A stretch of 64,000 bases of DNA from Herbinix sp. (GCA_029238935.1 JAQZBN010000005.1:89466-153465); one strand, 5' to 3'; positions 54,230-63,693 are shown, counted from the first letter of the stretch. Notes: generated by a model not told the origin, from the sequence alone. Made by a program: numbers and translations.

Positions 54230-55399
54230 TTAGTTTGTAAATAACTGTGACCAGTAGATTACACCATTACTTTGATATACACCGATACCGATTTTACCAA
54301 AGTTACCGTTTAAGATATTTGCTCTATGGCCAGGAGAATTCATCCATCCAGTTACAACTTCCTGTGGAGTTCTCTGTCCGTATGCAATATTCTCACCTGA
54401 GGTACGATAGGAAATTCCGTATTCTTTTAATACTGTTGAGAACTGAGTTCCGTTCGGTCTAGTATGAGAGAAAGATTGAACTGTTTCCTGTGCACGTTTA
54501 TCTGCTGCTGCCTGTAATGTAGAATTTGTAGTTAAGGCTGATAATCCTGCCTTAGCACGTTCCTGATTTACTAATTGTAGAACCTGATTAGCGTAATTGC
54601 TAATACCAGAATTATTAGTAGCTGGCTTTGTAGGGGTTGGTGCTGTTGTAGGCGCTGGCTTTGTGGTTGGAGCTGGTTTTGTGGTAGGAGCTGGCTTTGT
54701 GGTAGGAGCTGGCTTTGTGGTAGGAGCTGGCTTTGTGGTAGGTGTTGCTGTATTGCTTCCTGAGCCATTGCCATTGATCTGTGCGAGAATATCCTGTAAT
54801 GATTTTATATTCTGAATATTGCTCTTTGTAATATTATTATATCCATTCTTCTGTAACTCACTTACTACATCATTCACTGAGTCACAATTTGATAAATCTA
54901 CGTTCTTATAAACAATAACCTGTCCGTTTTGTGTATTGGAATTACTTGCTGTACTTACATTCTTAAAAGCAGTATTTGTCGCTTCTTTTTGTGTAGGGAC
55001 TGCCTGCGGAGTTGTTGTACTTGCTGTTGTTGCTTTTGCAGGCGTAGTTGTATCTGCTGTAACTTTATCTTGAGTCTGAACCTTGGTCGATTGAACTTTT
55101 GTTTCATTATTACTTACTACTGCGGTTTCGTTGTTACTTACTGCTGTAGTTGCATTTTCAACCTTTACTTCTTCCTTTTGAGGGGTTACCTCTTTGGTAT
55201 CAGCAACGGTGTCTTGTGTAACCGCATCTTCCACTGTTGTTTCACTATTATTCAGAAGAGTTTGTTGATCTTCTGTTGCTGTAACATTTTGTTCTACATT
55301 AGTAGTAGTAGAATCTATATTAGAATTTTGATTTGCTCCGAAAGCACCTAATAGTGATAGTACCAGTGTACATGCTGATGTTATTATATATTTCTTCAT
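54230..55399 (-). CDS. Secreted CAP-domain (SCP/YkwD-like) protein with repetitive linker
   Basis: 389 aa from the ATG after AAGGAGGTACACAAA. MKKYIITSACTLVLSLLGAFG is a signal peptide. A Thr/Val/Asn-rich disordered region (25-145), a small conserved helical part (IVYKNVDLSNCDSVNDVVSE), a Pro-Thr-Lys linker with seven near-identical PAPTTK units, and a C-terminal CAP domain follow (YANQVLQLVNQERAKAGLSA, HTRPNGTQFSTVLKEYGISY, SGENIAYGQ, SPGHRANILN). The CAP residues His and Glu are present. Such proteins are common in the spore coat or cell wall of clostridia; role unknown. Confidence 0.9.
   Translation of the reverse strand: MKKYIITSACTLVLSLLGAFGANQNSNIDSTTTNVEQNVTATEDQQTLLNNSETTVEDAVTQDTVADTKEVTPQKEEVKVENATTAVSNNETAVVSNNETKVQSTKVQTQDKVTADTTTPAKATTASTTTPQAVPTQKEATNTAFKNVSTASNSNTQNGQVIVYKNVDLSNCDSVNDVVSELQKNGYNNITKSNIQNIKSLQDILAQINGNGSGSNTATPTTKPAPTTKPAPTTKPAPTTKPAPTTKPAPTTAPTPTKPATNNSGISNYANQVLQLVNQERAKAGLSALTTNSTLQAAADKRAQETVQSFSHTRPNGTQFSTVLKEYGISYRTSGENIAYGQRTPQEVVTGWMNSPGHRANILNGNFGKIGIGVYQSNGVIYWSQLFTN
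54632..54745 (-). repeat. 18-bp tandem repeat coding the PAPTTK linker
   Basis: Units of the type GTAGGAGCTGGCTTTGTG repeat head to tail, about six copies with few changes, inside the CAP gene. Each encodes six residues. Confidence 0.85.
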
Positions 55400-55439
55400 T
55401 TTGTGTACCTCCTTGTTGGTATCTCTCTGCTGCTCCCTT

Positions 55440-55468
55440 AGACTAACATATACGTCAGGGGGGTTCAA
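55440..55468 (-). promoter_or_regulatory. Candidate promoter of the CAP-domain gene
   Basis: TTGAAC (55463-55468), 17 bases, TAGTCT (55440-55445) on the minus strand, 40 bases before the start codon. The 460-base gap to the next gene (55861) holds this and AT-rich sequence with no other clear element. Confidence 0.5.
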
Positions 55469-55860
55469 TAGTTAGATACTGGCAGGCTTACCTTGTCCTT
55501 ACACTAATTTTCCACTAATTAGGTTTTTTTCTCTTATGTTTTTCTATTTTTCCTTCCTAATCCTGTCACTATTCAAACAGGAGAAAAGCACCGGAAACAT
55601 CGTAAAACACTGCTTTTTCTCTCTCTCATAACTTCATCAAAGGAACCAAATTAATCTATAATCTGTCTTTGTATATGATCACTTTCGTGCCAAACAAAAT
55701 GTTACAATTATTTTAACATTTATTACGATATTATTAATTATTGATTACATTTTACAAGTAAAGACGCATTCTACTCTATAAATTATTCTCAATGAGGCAC
55801 ACTTTAAATAGAGTATTATTCAAATTCCTGGAAAAACTTATATTGAAAGGAGGTAGCCCT

Positions 55861-56022
55861 ATGGAATTCGTTAATAATAATTACTCAGTAGCCGATATAT
55901 CCGATGAAGATATTAAAGACATATGTGATTTAGAAAAAACCTTATGCTCGAAAAGTCATAAGGATATTATTCTAATCGCATATCAATCAGAAGCAAAGGA
56001 CACGCAGAAGGGTATATCATAG
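55861..56022 (+). CDS. Small acidic protein, 53 aa, unknown
   Basis: 53 aa from the ATG after GAAAGGAGGTAGCCCT. It reads MEFVNNNYSVADISDEDIKD, ICDLEKTLCSKSHKDIILIA, YQSEAKDTQKGIS. The first half is acidic and probably helical. It is encoded 48 bases before the CdaR-like regulator in the same direction. The strong ribosome site supports translation. I recall similar short proteins in Lachnospiraceae but not a named family. Confidence 0.7.
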   Translation: MEFVNNNYSVADISDEDIKDICDLEKTLCSKSHKDIILIAYQSEAKDTQKGIS

Positions 56023-56070
56023 TATCAATTTGTATCATCCATTGTTTGCAAGCATCTGGGAGGATGTCGT

Positions 56071-57234
56071 ATGTATATTTCAAAACGCAGTGCAACGTAT
56101 ATAGTACAAGAGATCAGTAAAATTATCGGGGAAAAAATAAATATGATGAACGCCGAGGGTGTTATCATAGCAAGCAGTGATACGGAACGAATTGGAACGT
56201 TTCATGGTGGTGCTAAGGAACTAGTGGATCTAAAATTGCAGGAAGTAGTTGTAAAATCCGATACGGAATATCAAGGGGCCAGACCTGGAATAAACCTTGC
56301 TATCAATTTTCAAGATGAAATTGTAGGTGTTATCGGGGTCACTGGCCCCTATCAAGAAGTATCAAAATACGGCCAGATTATTAAGAAGATGACAGAAATT
56401 CTGATGCTAGATCAGTATTATAAAGAGCAAAAAGACATAGATCATCGTATTCGGGAGCGCTATCTTGATGAGTGGATTTTAGGTGAATCAAAAAACATTA
56501 CACCACAGTTGATTAAACGAGGAAGTATGCTGCAACTTGATATTACCTTACCAAGAAGAATACTCGCCATCTCTTTTAAAGCAACAGAAGAGATAAGTGC
56601 AACGAAGTTACAGCGTATGATCGACGCTTCTGAACATATTATTACGGATATTCTGAAAGAAGATAAGAATAGCATCTGGTTAAAAAACGGTATAGAGCTG
56701 TTATGTGTAGTTCCGGATCGGACTAACCAGGAAATGATTCATCTGGCGGAACGTATGAAACAAGAGATAGAACTGAAATATCCTTTAACCTTTAGCTGTG
56801 GTATTGATGCTTATTGTGAAGGATATAAGTTAATCCACAACTCAGTTATAAAAGCTGAAAAAGCCTTAAGGACTTCCTTACGTTCCCACCAGAAGGGAAT
56901 ACGACTGTATGAAAGTATAACGATGGAGATCTTTCAAAGTGAGTTATCCAGTAATATTAAGAGAGAATACATCCTTCGTATTTTTAAAGGCTGTAGTATG
57001 GAAGAGATAGAAAATTGGATCGGGATATTAAATGTTTTTTATGAAGAGGAAGGTTCTATCGTACATGCTGCACAGCGCTTATTCATTCATAAGAATACTC
57101 TGCAATATAAACTAAATAAAATTAAAGAAAAGACCGGTTATGATCCTAGATCCATACGATATTCCTCTTTATTTTATAATGCAATACATTTTTATCAAGA
57201 CGTTCATGACAAAATGATATATAGTGATTTTTAA
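56071..57234 (+). CDS. cdaR: CdaR-like sugar-diacid/glycerate regulator
   Basis: 387 aa, GGGAGGATGTCGT before the ATG. The N-terminal ~135 residues are a sugar-diacid recognition domain (YIVQEISKIIGEKINMMNA, GVIIASSDTERIGTFHGGAK, PGINLAINFQDEIVGVIGVT). A GGDEF-like linker follows, and the C-terminus is a PucR-type helix-turn-helix (AAQRLFIHKNTLQYKLNKIK, EKTGYDPRS). E. coli CdaR activates glucarate/galactarate/glycerate genes. The next two genes (GntP permease and glycerate kinase) are its likely targets. Confidence 0.93.
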   Translation: MYISKRSATYIVQEISKIIGEKINMMNAEGVIIASSDTERIGTFHGGAKELVDLKLQEVVVKSDTEYQGARPGINLAINFQDEIVGVIGVTGPYQEVSKYGQIIKKMTEILMLDQYYKEQKDIDHRIRERYLDEWILGESKNITPQLIKRGSMLQLDITLPRRILAISFKATEEISATKLQRMIDASEHIITDILKEDKNSIWLKNGIELLCVVPDRTNQEMIHLAERMKQEIELKYPLTFSCGIDAYCEGYKLIHNSVIKAEKALRTSLRSHQKGIRLYESITMEIFQSELSSNIKREYILRIFKGCSMEEIENWIGILNVFYEEEGSIVHAAQRLFIHKNTLQYKLNKIKEKTGYDPRSIRYSSLFYNAIHFYQDVHDKMIYSDF

Positions 57235-57386
57235 CAATGATAGCCCTTCATTTTATATGTTGTTATACATAATGACAATAAAATTAAGGGCTTTTTGGTT
57301 TCGGTAACATAGACACTGTGCTTTTGTCGTTTTATAATAAGCATACATCAGACGTCGATCAATTAAACGAAGCGGAGGTTATTATT

Positions 57387-58781
57387 ATGTCAGGAATATC
57401 ATTGATTATTGCTTTCATCCTTACTATTATTATTATGATTCTCGCCATATCTAAATTTAAGATCCATCCATTTTTATCAATCATGAGTGTATCCTTATTA
57501 TTGGGTTTAGTTGCTGGAATCCCCCTTACCGACATCAAAGTAGACGGTGTAGTTCAGACTCAGGGTTTAGCAACGGTGATTGGTGCTGGATTTAGCGGTA
57601 CCTTTACCAGTATCGGTATCGTTATTATTTTAGGTGCTTTGATTGGTACCATCTTAGAAAAAACCGGCGCAGCTTTAAAACTGGCGGATATGGTAGTAAA
57701 ATTAGTTGGTAAAAAAAGACCGGAACTTGCTGTTTTGTTAATGGGTTGGGTAGTATCAATTCCTGTATTCTGTGATAGTGGTTTTGTTATCTTAAATCCT
57801 ATCAGAAAAGCGATGGTAAAACGTACCATGACATCAAGTGTGGCAATGACGGTTGCGTTATCAGCAGGCTTATATATTTCTCACGTATTAATTCCTCCGA
57901 CCCCGGGTCCAATTGCAGCTGCCAATACTCTGGGTGTTGGTAACAATCTTCTTCTAGTGATTGGAATGGGTGCACTGTGTTCCATATTCCCCTTGATTGC
58001 TGGTCTTCTCTATGCAAAATTCATTGGTAAAAAGGTAAAATCAAATGATGAAGCAGGAAATAATAACGGTGAATTGGTTCAATCTTATGAGGAATTGGTG
58101 GCAAGCTACGGAAAACTACCTAACGGTATTCATTCCCTCTCCCCAATCGTAGTGCCAATCCTATTAATGGGTATCTCCTCGGTTGCTGCTATGGCAAAGA
58201 TGACTGGTACCTTTGCAGATATTCTTACCTTCCTCGGAACACCTATCATCGCATTGGCTGTTGGAACAATCTTTGGTGTTATCACCCTTGCTTCCTCCAA
58301 ACGTATGAATGAATTCTCAGAGATGACAAATGATACCTTAAAGGTAGTAGGTCCTATCCTATTTGTAACTGCTGCGGGCGGTGTATTAGGAAAAGTAATT
58401 ACAGTATCCGGGCTTGTTAGCTTTATTACTGAAAATGCAACCATATTCCAGGCCATCGGAATATTCTTCCCTTTCCTTTTGGCAGCAATCTTAAAAACAG
58501 CACAAGGTTCTTCTACGGTTGCCATCACAACCACTGCTGGTATTCTTGCTCCTATGTTACCGGTTCTTGGCCTTGATACACCAGTATTAGCCGTATTAAC
58601 CGTAATGGCAATCGGTGCCGGTGCCATGACAGTATCCCATGCGAATGACAGCTATTTCTGGGTGGTAACAAACTTTGGTGCAATGACTCCGGAAAAAGGT
58701 TATAAGACTCAAACCGTAATGACATTGGTACTTGGAGTATCCGCGATCATCGAAATATTCCTATTAACATTAATATTTTAA
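57387..58781 (+). CDS. GntP-family gluconate/glycerate:H+ symporter
   Basis: 464 aa from the ATG after GGAGGTTATTATT. About 12 membrane helices. IPVFCDSGFVILNPIRKAMV, LIPPTPGPIAAANTLGV, TAQGSSTVAITTTAGILAPM and TVSHANDSYFWVVTNF are GntP signatures. It imports a sugar acid by proton symport; with the glycerate kinase next door, glycerate is the most likely substrate. The stretch between the regulator and this gene (~150 bases) is short. Confidence 0.94.
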   Translation: MSGISLIIAFILTIIIMILAISKFKIHPFLSIMSVSLLLGLVAGIPLTDIKVDGVVQTQGLATVIGAGFSGTFTSIGIVIILGALIGTILEKTGAALKLADMVVKLVGKKRPELAVLLMGWVVSIPVFCDSGFVILNPIRKAMVKRTMTSSVAMTVALSAGLYISHVLIPPTPGPIAAANTLGVGNNLLLVIGMGALCSIFPLIAGLLYAKFIGKKVKSNDEAGNNNGELVQSYEELVASYGKLPNGIHSLSPIVVPILLMGISSVAAMAKMTGTFADILTFLGTPIIALAVGTIFGVITLASSKRMNEFSEMTNDTLKVVGPILFVTAAGGVLGKVITVSGLVSFITENATIFQAIGIFFPFLLAAILKTAQGSSTVAITTTAGILAPMLPVLGLDTPVLAVLTVMAIGAGAMTVSHANDSYFWVVTNFGAMTPEKGYKTQTVMTLVLGVSAIIEIFLLTLIF

Positions 58782-58796
58782 TACAAACATATGATT

Positions 58797-58833
58797 TCAT
58801 GAATGGGACGGTAGCAAACCGTCCCATTCATGA
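58797..58833 (+). other. Perfect 15-bp hairpin between permease and kinase genes
   Basis: TCATGAATGGGACGG (58797-58811), seven-base loop TAGCAAA, CCGTCCCATTCATGA (58819-58833). There is no T-tract behind it, so it is not a classic terminator. It lies just before the kinase ribosome site and may stabilise or partly attenuate the mRNA. Confidence 0.8.
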
Positions 58834-58852
58834 ACAGAGAGGCGGAATAGAC

Positions 58853-59989
58853 ATGAAGAAATTTCTTTTAATACCCGATTCCTTTAAAGGCACCATGAGC
58901 TCTAGAGAAATTTGCTCCATCATGGAAAAAGCCATTCTAGACAACTTTTTGGATGCTACTATCATATCAATACCTGTAGCAGACGGAGGTGAAGGCAGCG
59001 TTGATGCCTTCCTTCAGGCAATGGGTGGTGAAAAAGTAGTCACTACCGTAAAGGGGCCTTATTTTGAAGATATGGAAACTTTCTACGGTATTATAGATAA
59101 TGGTCATACTGCTGTGATAGAGATGGCTGCCTGTGCCGGTCTCCCTCTGGTAGAAGACCGCAAAAACCCCGCACTGACAACCACCTACGGTGTTGGACAG
59201 TTGATTGCAGACGCCATAGCAAAAGGCTGCAGGAAAATCATTATGGGTCTGGGCGGAAGTTGTACCAATGATGCTGGTACCGGAGCTGCTGCCGCTCTGG
59301 GTGCTGTATTTACAAATTATAACGGTAATGTTTTTGTGCCGGTCGGTGGAACCTTAAAAGACATTGCACATATTGATGTATCTCACCTCCAGCATGATTT
59401 AAAGGAGATTGAACTAATTACTATGTGTGATATCGACAATCCTTTGTACGGGGAAAGCGGAGCTGCTTATATCTTCGGACCACAAAAGGGGGCTACTCCT
59501 GATTTGGTAAAGGAACTGGATTCTGGATTACAGCATCTGGATCAAATCATACAAGCTGACTTAGGGTTATCTCTGGCTAGTGTAAAAGGTGCCGGTGCTG
59601 CTGGCGGTATGGGCTGTGGAATGGTAGCCTTCTTCGGATCCAAGTTGCAGATGGGGATTGAAACAGTACTTGATACCGTACATTTTGATGAGCTTTTACC
59701 GGATACCGATTATGTATTAAGCGGTGAAGGGAAAATTGACACCCAAAGTATCCGTGGTAAGGTTGTCATCGGAATTGCGAATCGAACAAAGAAAGCGAAT
59801 GTTCCTCTGATTGCTGTGGTAGGCGATATTGGAGATGGTATTGAAGAAGCATATGCAAAAGGTGTTAGCGGAATTTTTAGTATCAATCGTGTCGCAGTGG
59901 AATATAAGGACGCTAAAAAAAGAGCAAAAGAGGATTTGTATTTGACTGTAGATAATATCATGCGGTTTCTAAAGAGATTAGGAAAATAG
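58853..59989 (+). CDS. garK: Glycerate 2-kinase, GarK/GlxK type
   Basis: 378 aa from the ATG after GAGGCGGAATAGAC. KFLLIPDSFKGTMSSREICS, VADGGEGSVDAFLQ, MGLGGSCTNDAGTGAAAALG, GAAGGMGCGMVAFFG and the C-terminal SGEGKIDTQSIRGKVVIGIA are signatures of glycerate kinase family 1 (PF02595). It phosphorylates glycerate with ATP to phosphoglycerate, feeding glycolysis. It completes the regulator-permease-kinase operon. Confidence 0.96.
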   Translation: MKKFLLIPDSFKGTMSSREICSIMEKAILDNFLDATIISIPVADGGEGSVDAFLQAMGGEKVVTTVKGPYFEDMETFYGIIDNGHTAVIEMAACAGLPLVEDRKNPALTTTYGVGQLIADAIAKGCRKIIMGLGGSCTNDAGTGAAAALGAVFTNYNGNVFVPVGGTLKDIAHIDVSHLQHDLKEIELITMCDIDNPLYGESGAAYIFGPQKGATPDLVKELDSGLQHLDQIIQADLGLSLASVKGAGAAGGMGCGMVAFFGSKLQMGIETVLDTVHFDELLPDTDYVLSGEGKIDTQSIRGKVVIGIANRTKKANVPLIAVVGDIGDGIEEAYAKGVSGIFSINRVAVEYKDAKKRAKEDLYLTVDNIMRFLKRLGK

Positions 59990-60082
59990 TATAAGATATC
60001 ATTATATTTTGTTTTCTAGGTTACGTTTTATATATGGTTAATTTCGATTATGAATTGTAAAGTAATTTCCAAACGTTTGTGT

Positions 60083-60133
60083 AAACCTTCAAACTGATTG
60101 AAAGAAACATTATTCAGTTTGAAGGTTTTATTT
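60083..60133. terminator. Terminator after the glycerate operon
   Basis: AAACCTTCAAACTGA (60083-60097) pairs with TCAGTTTGAAGGTTT (60114-60128), then TATTTTA. It lies between convergent operons. Confidence 0.85.
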
Positions 60134-60169
60134 TATGGCTTAAAGAAACGTAAACGAGACAAAGTATTT

Positions 60170-61273
60170 CTACTCCATACCATTGATATGATTGATCAAA
60201 TAATCTTTATTCCCTTCCGACCATCCCAACACTCTCGCTGTGATCATCCCTTCGTTATCGATCAAATATACTGCTGGTACTTTCATTACATGAAAAGCCC
60301 ATTTCGTTGATTTATTACGATCAACATACCTATTAATTGATAAATTCTTAAATTGTAAATACTTCTTAATCTTATGATAGGATTGATCGATACTGACTGC
60401 AAAGACCTCCTCCTTTTTTAAGATACCTTCATCTACAAGATGGCTCAACTCCTCTAAAACAATGGAACCGTAAGGACAATCCATCTCCCATAGGAGAAGG
60501 CAATATCTCGTTCCCAGCAATGTCTCTGATGAAATGATATTTCCTTTTGCGTCCTTAATCTCAAAATATGGAACCTTCTCAGAGGAAGCTGGTGGCGCTC
60601 CTTCCGTATTCATGAGATCTTCTTTAAACTCTATTTCCTTTGTATAGTTTATTATAGTTCCAATTACGATGATACCTACCGCAATTATATAGAAAATGAG
60701 TTTCCCTATCTTGCTGCTATTTACCCTCCCCCTTGCTGCTCTCTTGTTTAATACTTCAATGGGATTTATCCTGACTGCTCTCCACACGGGAAACATTCCG
60801 GATATCATGGTCAATAATAATATAACTGCCACACAGCCAAAGATTAATTGTAGATTGATACAGTCTTGTAACCCAATCTTTCCAAAGGGCATAGTTATCA
60901 GCAATACTAAACCTATTATGACACCACACATTGCCGGCAATAAGATAAAAAACAGCGTATTCTTAAATATCAATCGGATAATGTCGATGTCTTTTGCACC
61001 AATAGCTCTACACAATCCTATTTCATTCGATCTACGATAGACCTGGATCAACTGTATTCCCATAATACCAAGGGCTGTAACAATAACGGCCAATATTGTA
61101 ATAGCATTTAGCATGGTAAGAATTCCATAGGAATCAATTAGAGTTGTATCTGTTTTTATCTGGATTTTATATCCTAAATTTAACGAAATAACAACAATGA
61201 TGACAATAAAAACGAATATGATTTCAATCCAAGTAAATAGATTTAAATGCAGACTTTTTAGTATTCTTTTCAT
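60170..61273 (-). CDS. FtsX-type ABC permease fused to a thioredoxin-like (TlpA) domain
   Basis: 367 aa, single ORF without a sign of frameshift. Membrane helices at ~15-35, 55-78, 105-128, 143-162 and 190-208. Between the first two is only a ~20-residue loop, instead of the large MacB extracytoplasmic domain. The cytoplasmic loop YRRSNEIGLCRAIGAKDIDI and PVWRAVRINPIEVL are MacB/FtsX marks. Residues ~225-367 form a thioredoxin fold: VPYFEIKDAKGNII, LLLWEMDCPYGS (C266, second Cys replaced by Gly269), cis-proline KVPAVYLID and GWSEGN. By the helix count this domain faces outside. It is downstream of a full MacB-like permease, ATPase and PadR gene. Confidence 0.85.
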   Translation of the reverse strand: MKRILKSLHLNLFTWIEIIFVFIVIIVVISLNLGYKIQIKTDTTLIDSYGILTMLNAITILAVIVTALGIMGIQLIQVYRRSNEIGLCRAIGAKDIDIIRLIFKNTLFFILLPAMCGVIIGLVLLITMPFGKIGLQDCINLQLIFGCVAVILLLTMISGMFPVWRAVRINPIEVLNKRAARGRVNSSKIGKLIFYIIAVGIIVIGTIINYTKEIEFKEDLMNTEGAPPASSEKVPYFEIKDAKGNIISSETLLGTRYCLLLWEMDCPYGSIVLEELSHLVDEGILKKEEVFAVSIDQSYHKIKKYLQFKNLSINRYVDRNKSTKWAFHVMKVPAVYLIDNEGMITARVLGWSEGNKDYLINHINGME

Positions 61274-61276
61274 ACC

Positions 61277-62419
61277 CTACTCCTCCCTCAGTGCAGAAAT
61301 TGGATCAAGCTTTGCTGCTTTCCCTGCAGGTAGGATTGATGTAATAGAACCCGCAACAAAGGCTAAGAGTATGCCTGCTCCTATCGTTATCCCATTGAAA
61401 CTCAGCAGATAACGATTAAAAGTAATATTGGTTATGGTATTCACGACGGACACTGCTGCGACACCTGCAATTCCACCTCGAATGGAACAAATAAATATCT
61501 CCTTTGCTATTTGAGCTATAATATGCTTTTTCTTGGCACCTAGGGCAGTACGAAGACCTATTTCTCTTTCTCTGTCCATAATAGAGGCTGATGCTATGTG
61601 AATGATATTAAAAGAGGCTATCAGAAGTACCATGAGAGATAATAAAAAGACCAAAGTAAATTCTTTCATAAATTGATTACTATCATTAAACTCGTCTGCG
61701 TCGTATGGCATCACCTTTAATGATGAAATATCCATGCCTAACTCCAATGCCTTTTGTTGCATGATTTCCGCAACCTGCTCCTTAGTGTAATCACCTCTAT
61801 TCAATATCATCTGATGTATTAATTGCGATTCATTACTTGTCTTCTCAATGGATTGATATAACGTAGTAATCGGTATATAGACATCTTCCTTTTGATGAAA
61901 TCTTTCTGCTGTTTCAATCTCCTCGACCACTCCGATGATCTCATAGGACTCTCCATTCATTTGAATATGAGAGGCCTTTCTCGTTCGAATCAGATCATAT
62001 ACCTTGCTTCCTATAACGCAAACCTTTTGACCCTCTTCGATCTCCTTTTTTGAAAAAAACCTTCCTTTTATGAATTGAAAACCCATTATTTCAGATAAGT
62101 TTTGCCCAGTTCCGATTACACCTTCGATCGGAAGAGGTTCTCCTTCATAGGTTATTACTGTTCCGTGGGCAGGTGCTTTGACATCTACTATGCAATTCGA
62201 AGGAAGATACCCTTCTAGCTCCCCAACATCAATAAGAGAAAGGTAATTTATCGTATATGGTTCTGATGACCTTACTATCTTTAAAATATCTGATTCCAAT
62301 GCCTTATCACGAACTTTAATTGCTGTCCATTGATTTTGCCCTATTGTAAACACCAACAAGGAACAAAAAACCCCTACCGCAACCCCTATACTAAGGAGAA
62401 TCTTATAAAACTTCTTCAT
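61277..62419 (-). CDS. MacB/FtsX-like ABC transporter permease
   Basis: 380 aa from the ATG after GAGGAGG. One N-terminal membrane helix, a large extracytoplasmic MacB core domain (~35-230, with IGTGQNLSEIMGFQFIKGRF, CVIGSKVYDLI, IIGVVEE), then three C-terminal helices with DREREIGLRTALGAKKKHII and AAKLDPISALREE. Such proteins use mechanotransmission to export peptides or lipids, or to drive envelope hydrolases. It ends three bases before the fused permease gene and its start overlaps the ATPase gene. Confidence 0.92.
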   Translation of the reverse strand: MKKFYKILLSIGVAVGVFCSLLVFTIGQNQWTAIKVRDKALESDILKIVRSSEPYTINYLSLIDVGELEGYLPSNCIVDVKAPAHGTVITYEGEPLPIEGVIGTGQNLSEIMGFQFIKGRFFSKKEIEEGQKVCVIGSKVYDLIRTRKASHIQMNGESYEIIGVVEEIETAERFHQKEDVYIPITTLYQSIEKTSNESQLIHQMILNRGDYTKEQVAEIMQQKALELGMDISSLKVMPYDADEFNDSNQFMKEFTLVFLLSLMVLLIASFNIIHIASASIMDREREIGLRTALGAKKKHIIAQIAKEIFICSIRGGIAGVAAVSVVNTITNITFNRYLLSFNGITIGAGILLAFVAGSITSILPAGKAAKLDPISALREE

Positions 62420-63191
62420 TGTCTTCCTCCTCATATGGATCGCTAAAGGGATTCTTAACCCTGTTTCCCGTCAGACTCTGGTGGTCCAGCGACATATCCT
62501 CGCTTATGAATCCATCTTCCAGCCGAATCAATCGATCAGCATAACCAGCGATCCTAGCGTCATGGGTGATTACAATAATAGTGGTTCCTAAATTTTTATT
62601 AAGATTTTTTAATTCTTCCATAATGCTCTGACCCGTAAATGAATCTAAATTGCCCGTAGGTTCATCTGCTAAGATTACATCCGGATGATTCACCAGTGCC
62701 CGGGCGATGGCAACTCTTTGCTGCTGCCCACCGGATAATTGATCCGGATACCTATCCGCTAATTCTTCAATTCCAACTGTTTTAAGTGATTCTATTACCA
62801 TACTGGTATACTGTTTTTTTGGAGTTTTAGAGTATTTCAACGGAAGCGCCACGTTCGCTGCAACAGTTAATTCCGGAAGAAGTTGAAAAGATTGAAATAC
62901 AAATCCAAATACTTTATTTCGTATGTTAGACTTGAAAGAACTTCCCATTCCATTTAATTCTTGTCCCTTAAGCTGATAAACTCCTTCTGATTGTGTATCA
63001 AGGCACCCCATAATATGAAGTAAGGTTGACTTACCAGATCCGGAGGGACCCATAATTCCTACAAATTCTCCAGGTGCAATAACTAAATCTATCTTCTTTA
63101 GTGCTTCCACCGTATTACTTCCAGAAATATATTTTTTACTAATACTTTTCATATTAATTAAACTCTGTTCTGACTGTATAACTCGATCCAT
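62403..63191 (-). CDS. ABC transporter ATP-binding protein, MacB/LolD type
   Basis: 262 aa, GGAGGCGGATTTAAA before the ATG. Walker A GIMGPSGSGKSTLLHIMGCLD in two parts (GPSGSGKST), signature LSGGQQQRVAIARALVN, Walker B DVILADEPTGNLD, switch VITHD. The ~30-residue acidic tail is an addition to the family core. Powers the two permeases encoded downstream (17-base overlap with the first). Confidence 0.95.
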   Translation of the reverse strand: MDRVIQSEQSLINMKSISKKYISGSNTVEALKKIDLVIAPGEFVGIMGPSGSGKSTLLHIMGCLDTQSEGVYQLKGQELNGMGSSFKSNIRNKVFGFVFQSFQLLPELTVAANVALPLKYSKTPKKQYTSMVIESLKTVGIEELADRYPDQLSGGQQQRVAIARALVNHPDVILADEPTGNLDSFTGQSIMEELKNLNKNLGTTIIVITHDARIAGYADRLIRLEDGFISEDMSLDHQSLTGNRVKNPFSDPYEEEDNEEVL

Positions 63192-63667
63192 TTTAAATCC
63201 GCCTCCGCTTTCATAATATTTCTTTCAAATATCCATGCTGTCAGTGAATTTTCGTCTTTAATATCCGCCTTTTTCAAAATCAGCTCATTCATCAGTTGCA
63301 GAAGATACAACCTGTAATCACTTAAGAGCTTTGCTGCCTTACTTCGATCAATATATTCTAGGGCAGCCAATTGAAAGGATAATTCATCATGGAAAACACT
63401 CCATTCCGCTTCCTGCCCTAACCATAGATTAAGCTGCCTCTGTCCTTCCATCGTTAGCCTATAGATCTTTTTGTCGGGCTTTTCCTCTTGTCTTATCTCT
63501 TCTGCACTTACCAATCCATCTCTCTCCAGGCGGGTTAATGTCGTATAAACTTGTCCAAAATTAAGAGACCATTGATTCGATACTAACTGTTCAAAAGCAT
63601 TCTTTAGATCATATCCGTGCATGGCTTTCTTTGATAATATTGCTAAAAATAGATGTTTAACTGCCAT
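63158..63667 (-). CDS. PadR-family transcriptional regulator
   Basis: 169 aa, GAGGAGTACAT before the ATG. Winged helix LFLAILSKKAMHGYDLKNAF, WSLNFGQVYTTLTRLERDGL and a C-terminal helical dimer region typical of long PadR proteins (Vir_act_alpha_C). PadR proteins repress exporter or detoxification genes until a small ligand binds. It leads the ABC operon, and its stop overlaps the ATPase start by 34 bases. Two perfect palindromes just upstream are likely autoregulatory operators. Confidence 0.93.
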   Translation of the reverse strand: MAVKHLFLAILSKKAMHGYDLKNAFEQLVSNQWSLNFGQVYTTLTRLERDGLVSAEEIRQEEKPDKKIYRLTMEGQRQLNLWLGQEAEWSVFHDELSFQLAALEYIDRSKAAKLLSDYRLYLLQLMNELILKKADIKDENSLTAWIFERNIMKAEADLKWIELYSQNRV

Positions 63668-63693
63668 ATGTACTCCTCAGATTTCGACTAACT

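Noticed and set aside
54929..55351. 140-codon plus-strand ORF rich in cysteine
   Set aside because: It is the antisense of the Thr/Val-rich part of the CAP-domain gene; the cysteines come from reversed threonine and alanine codons.
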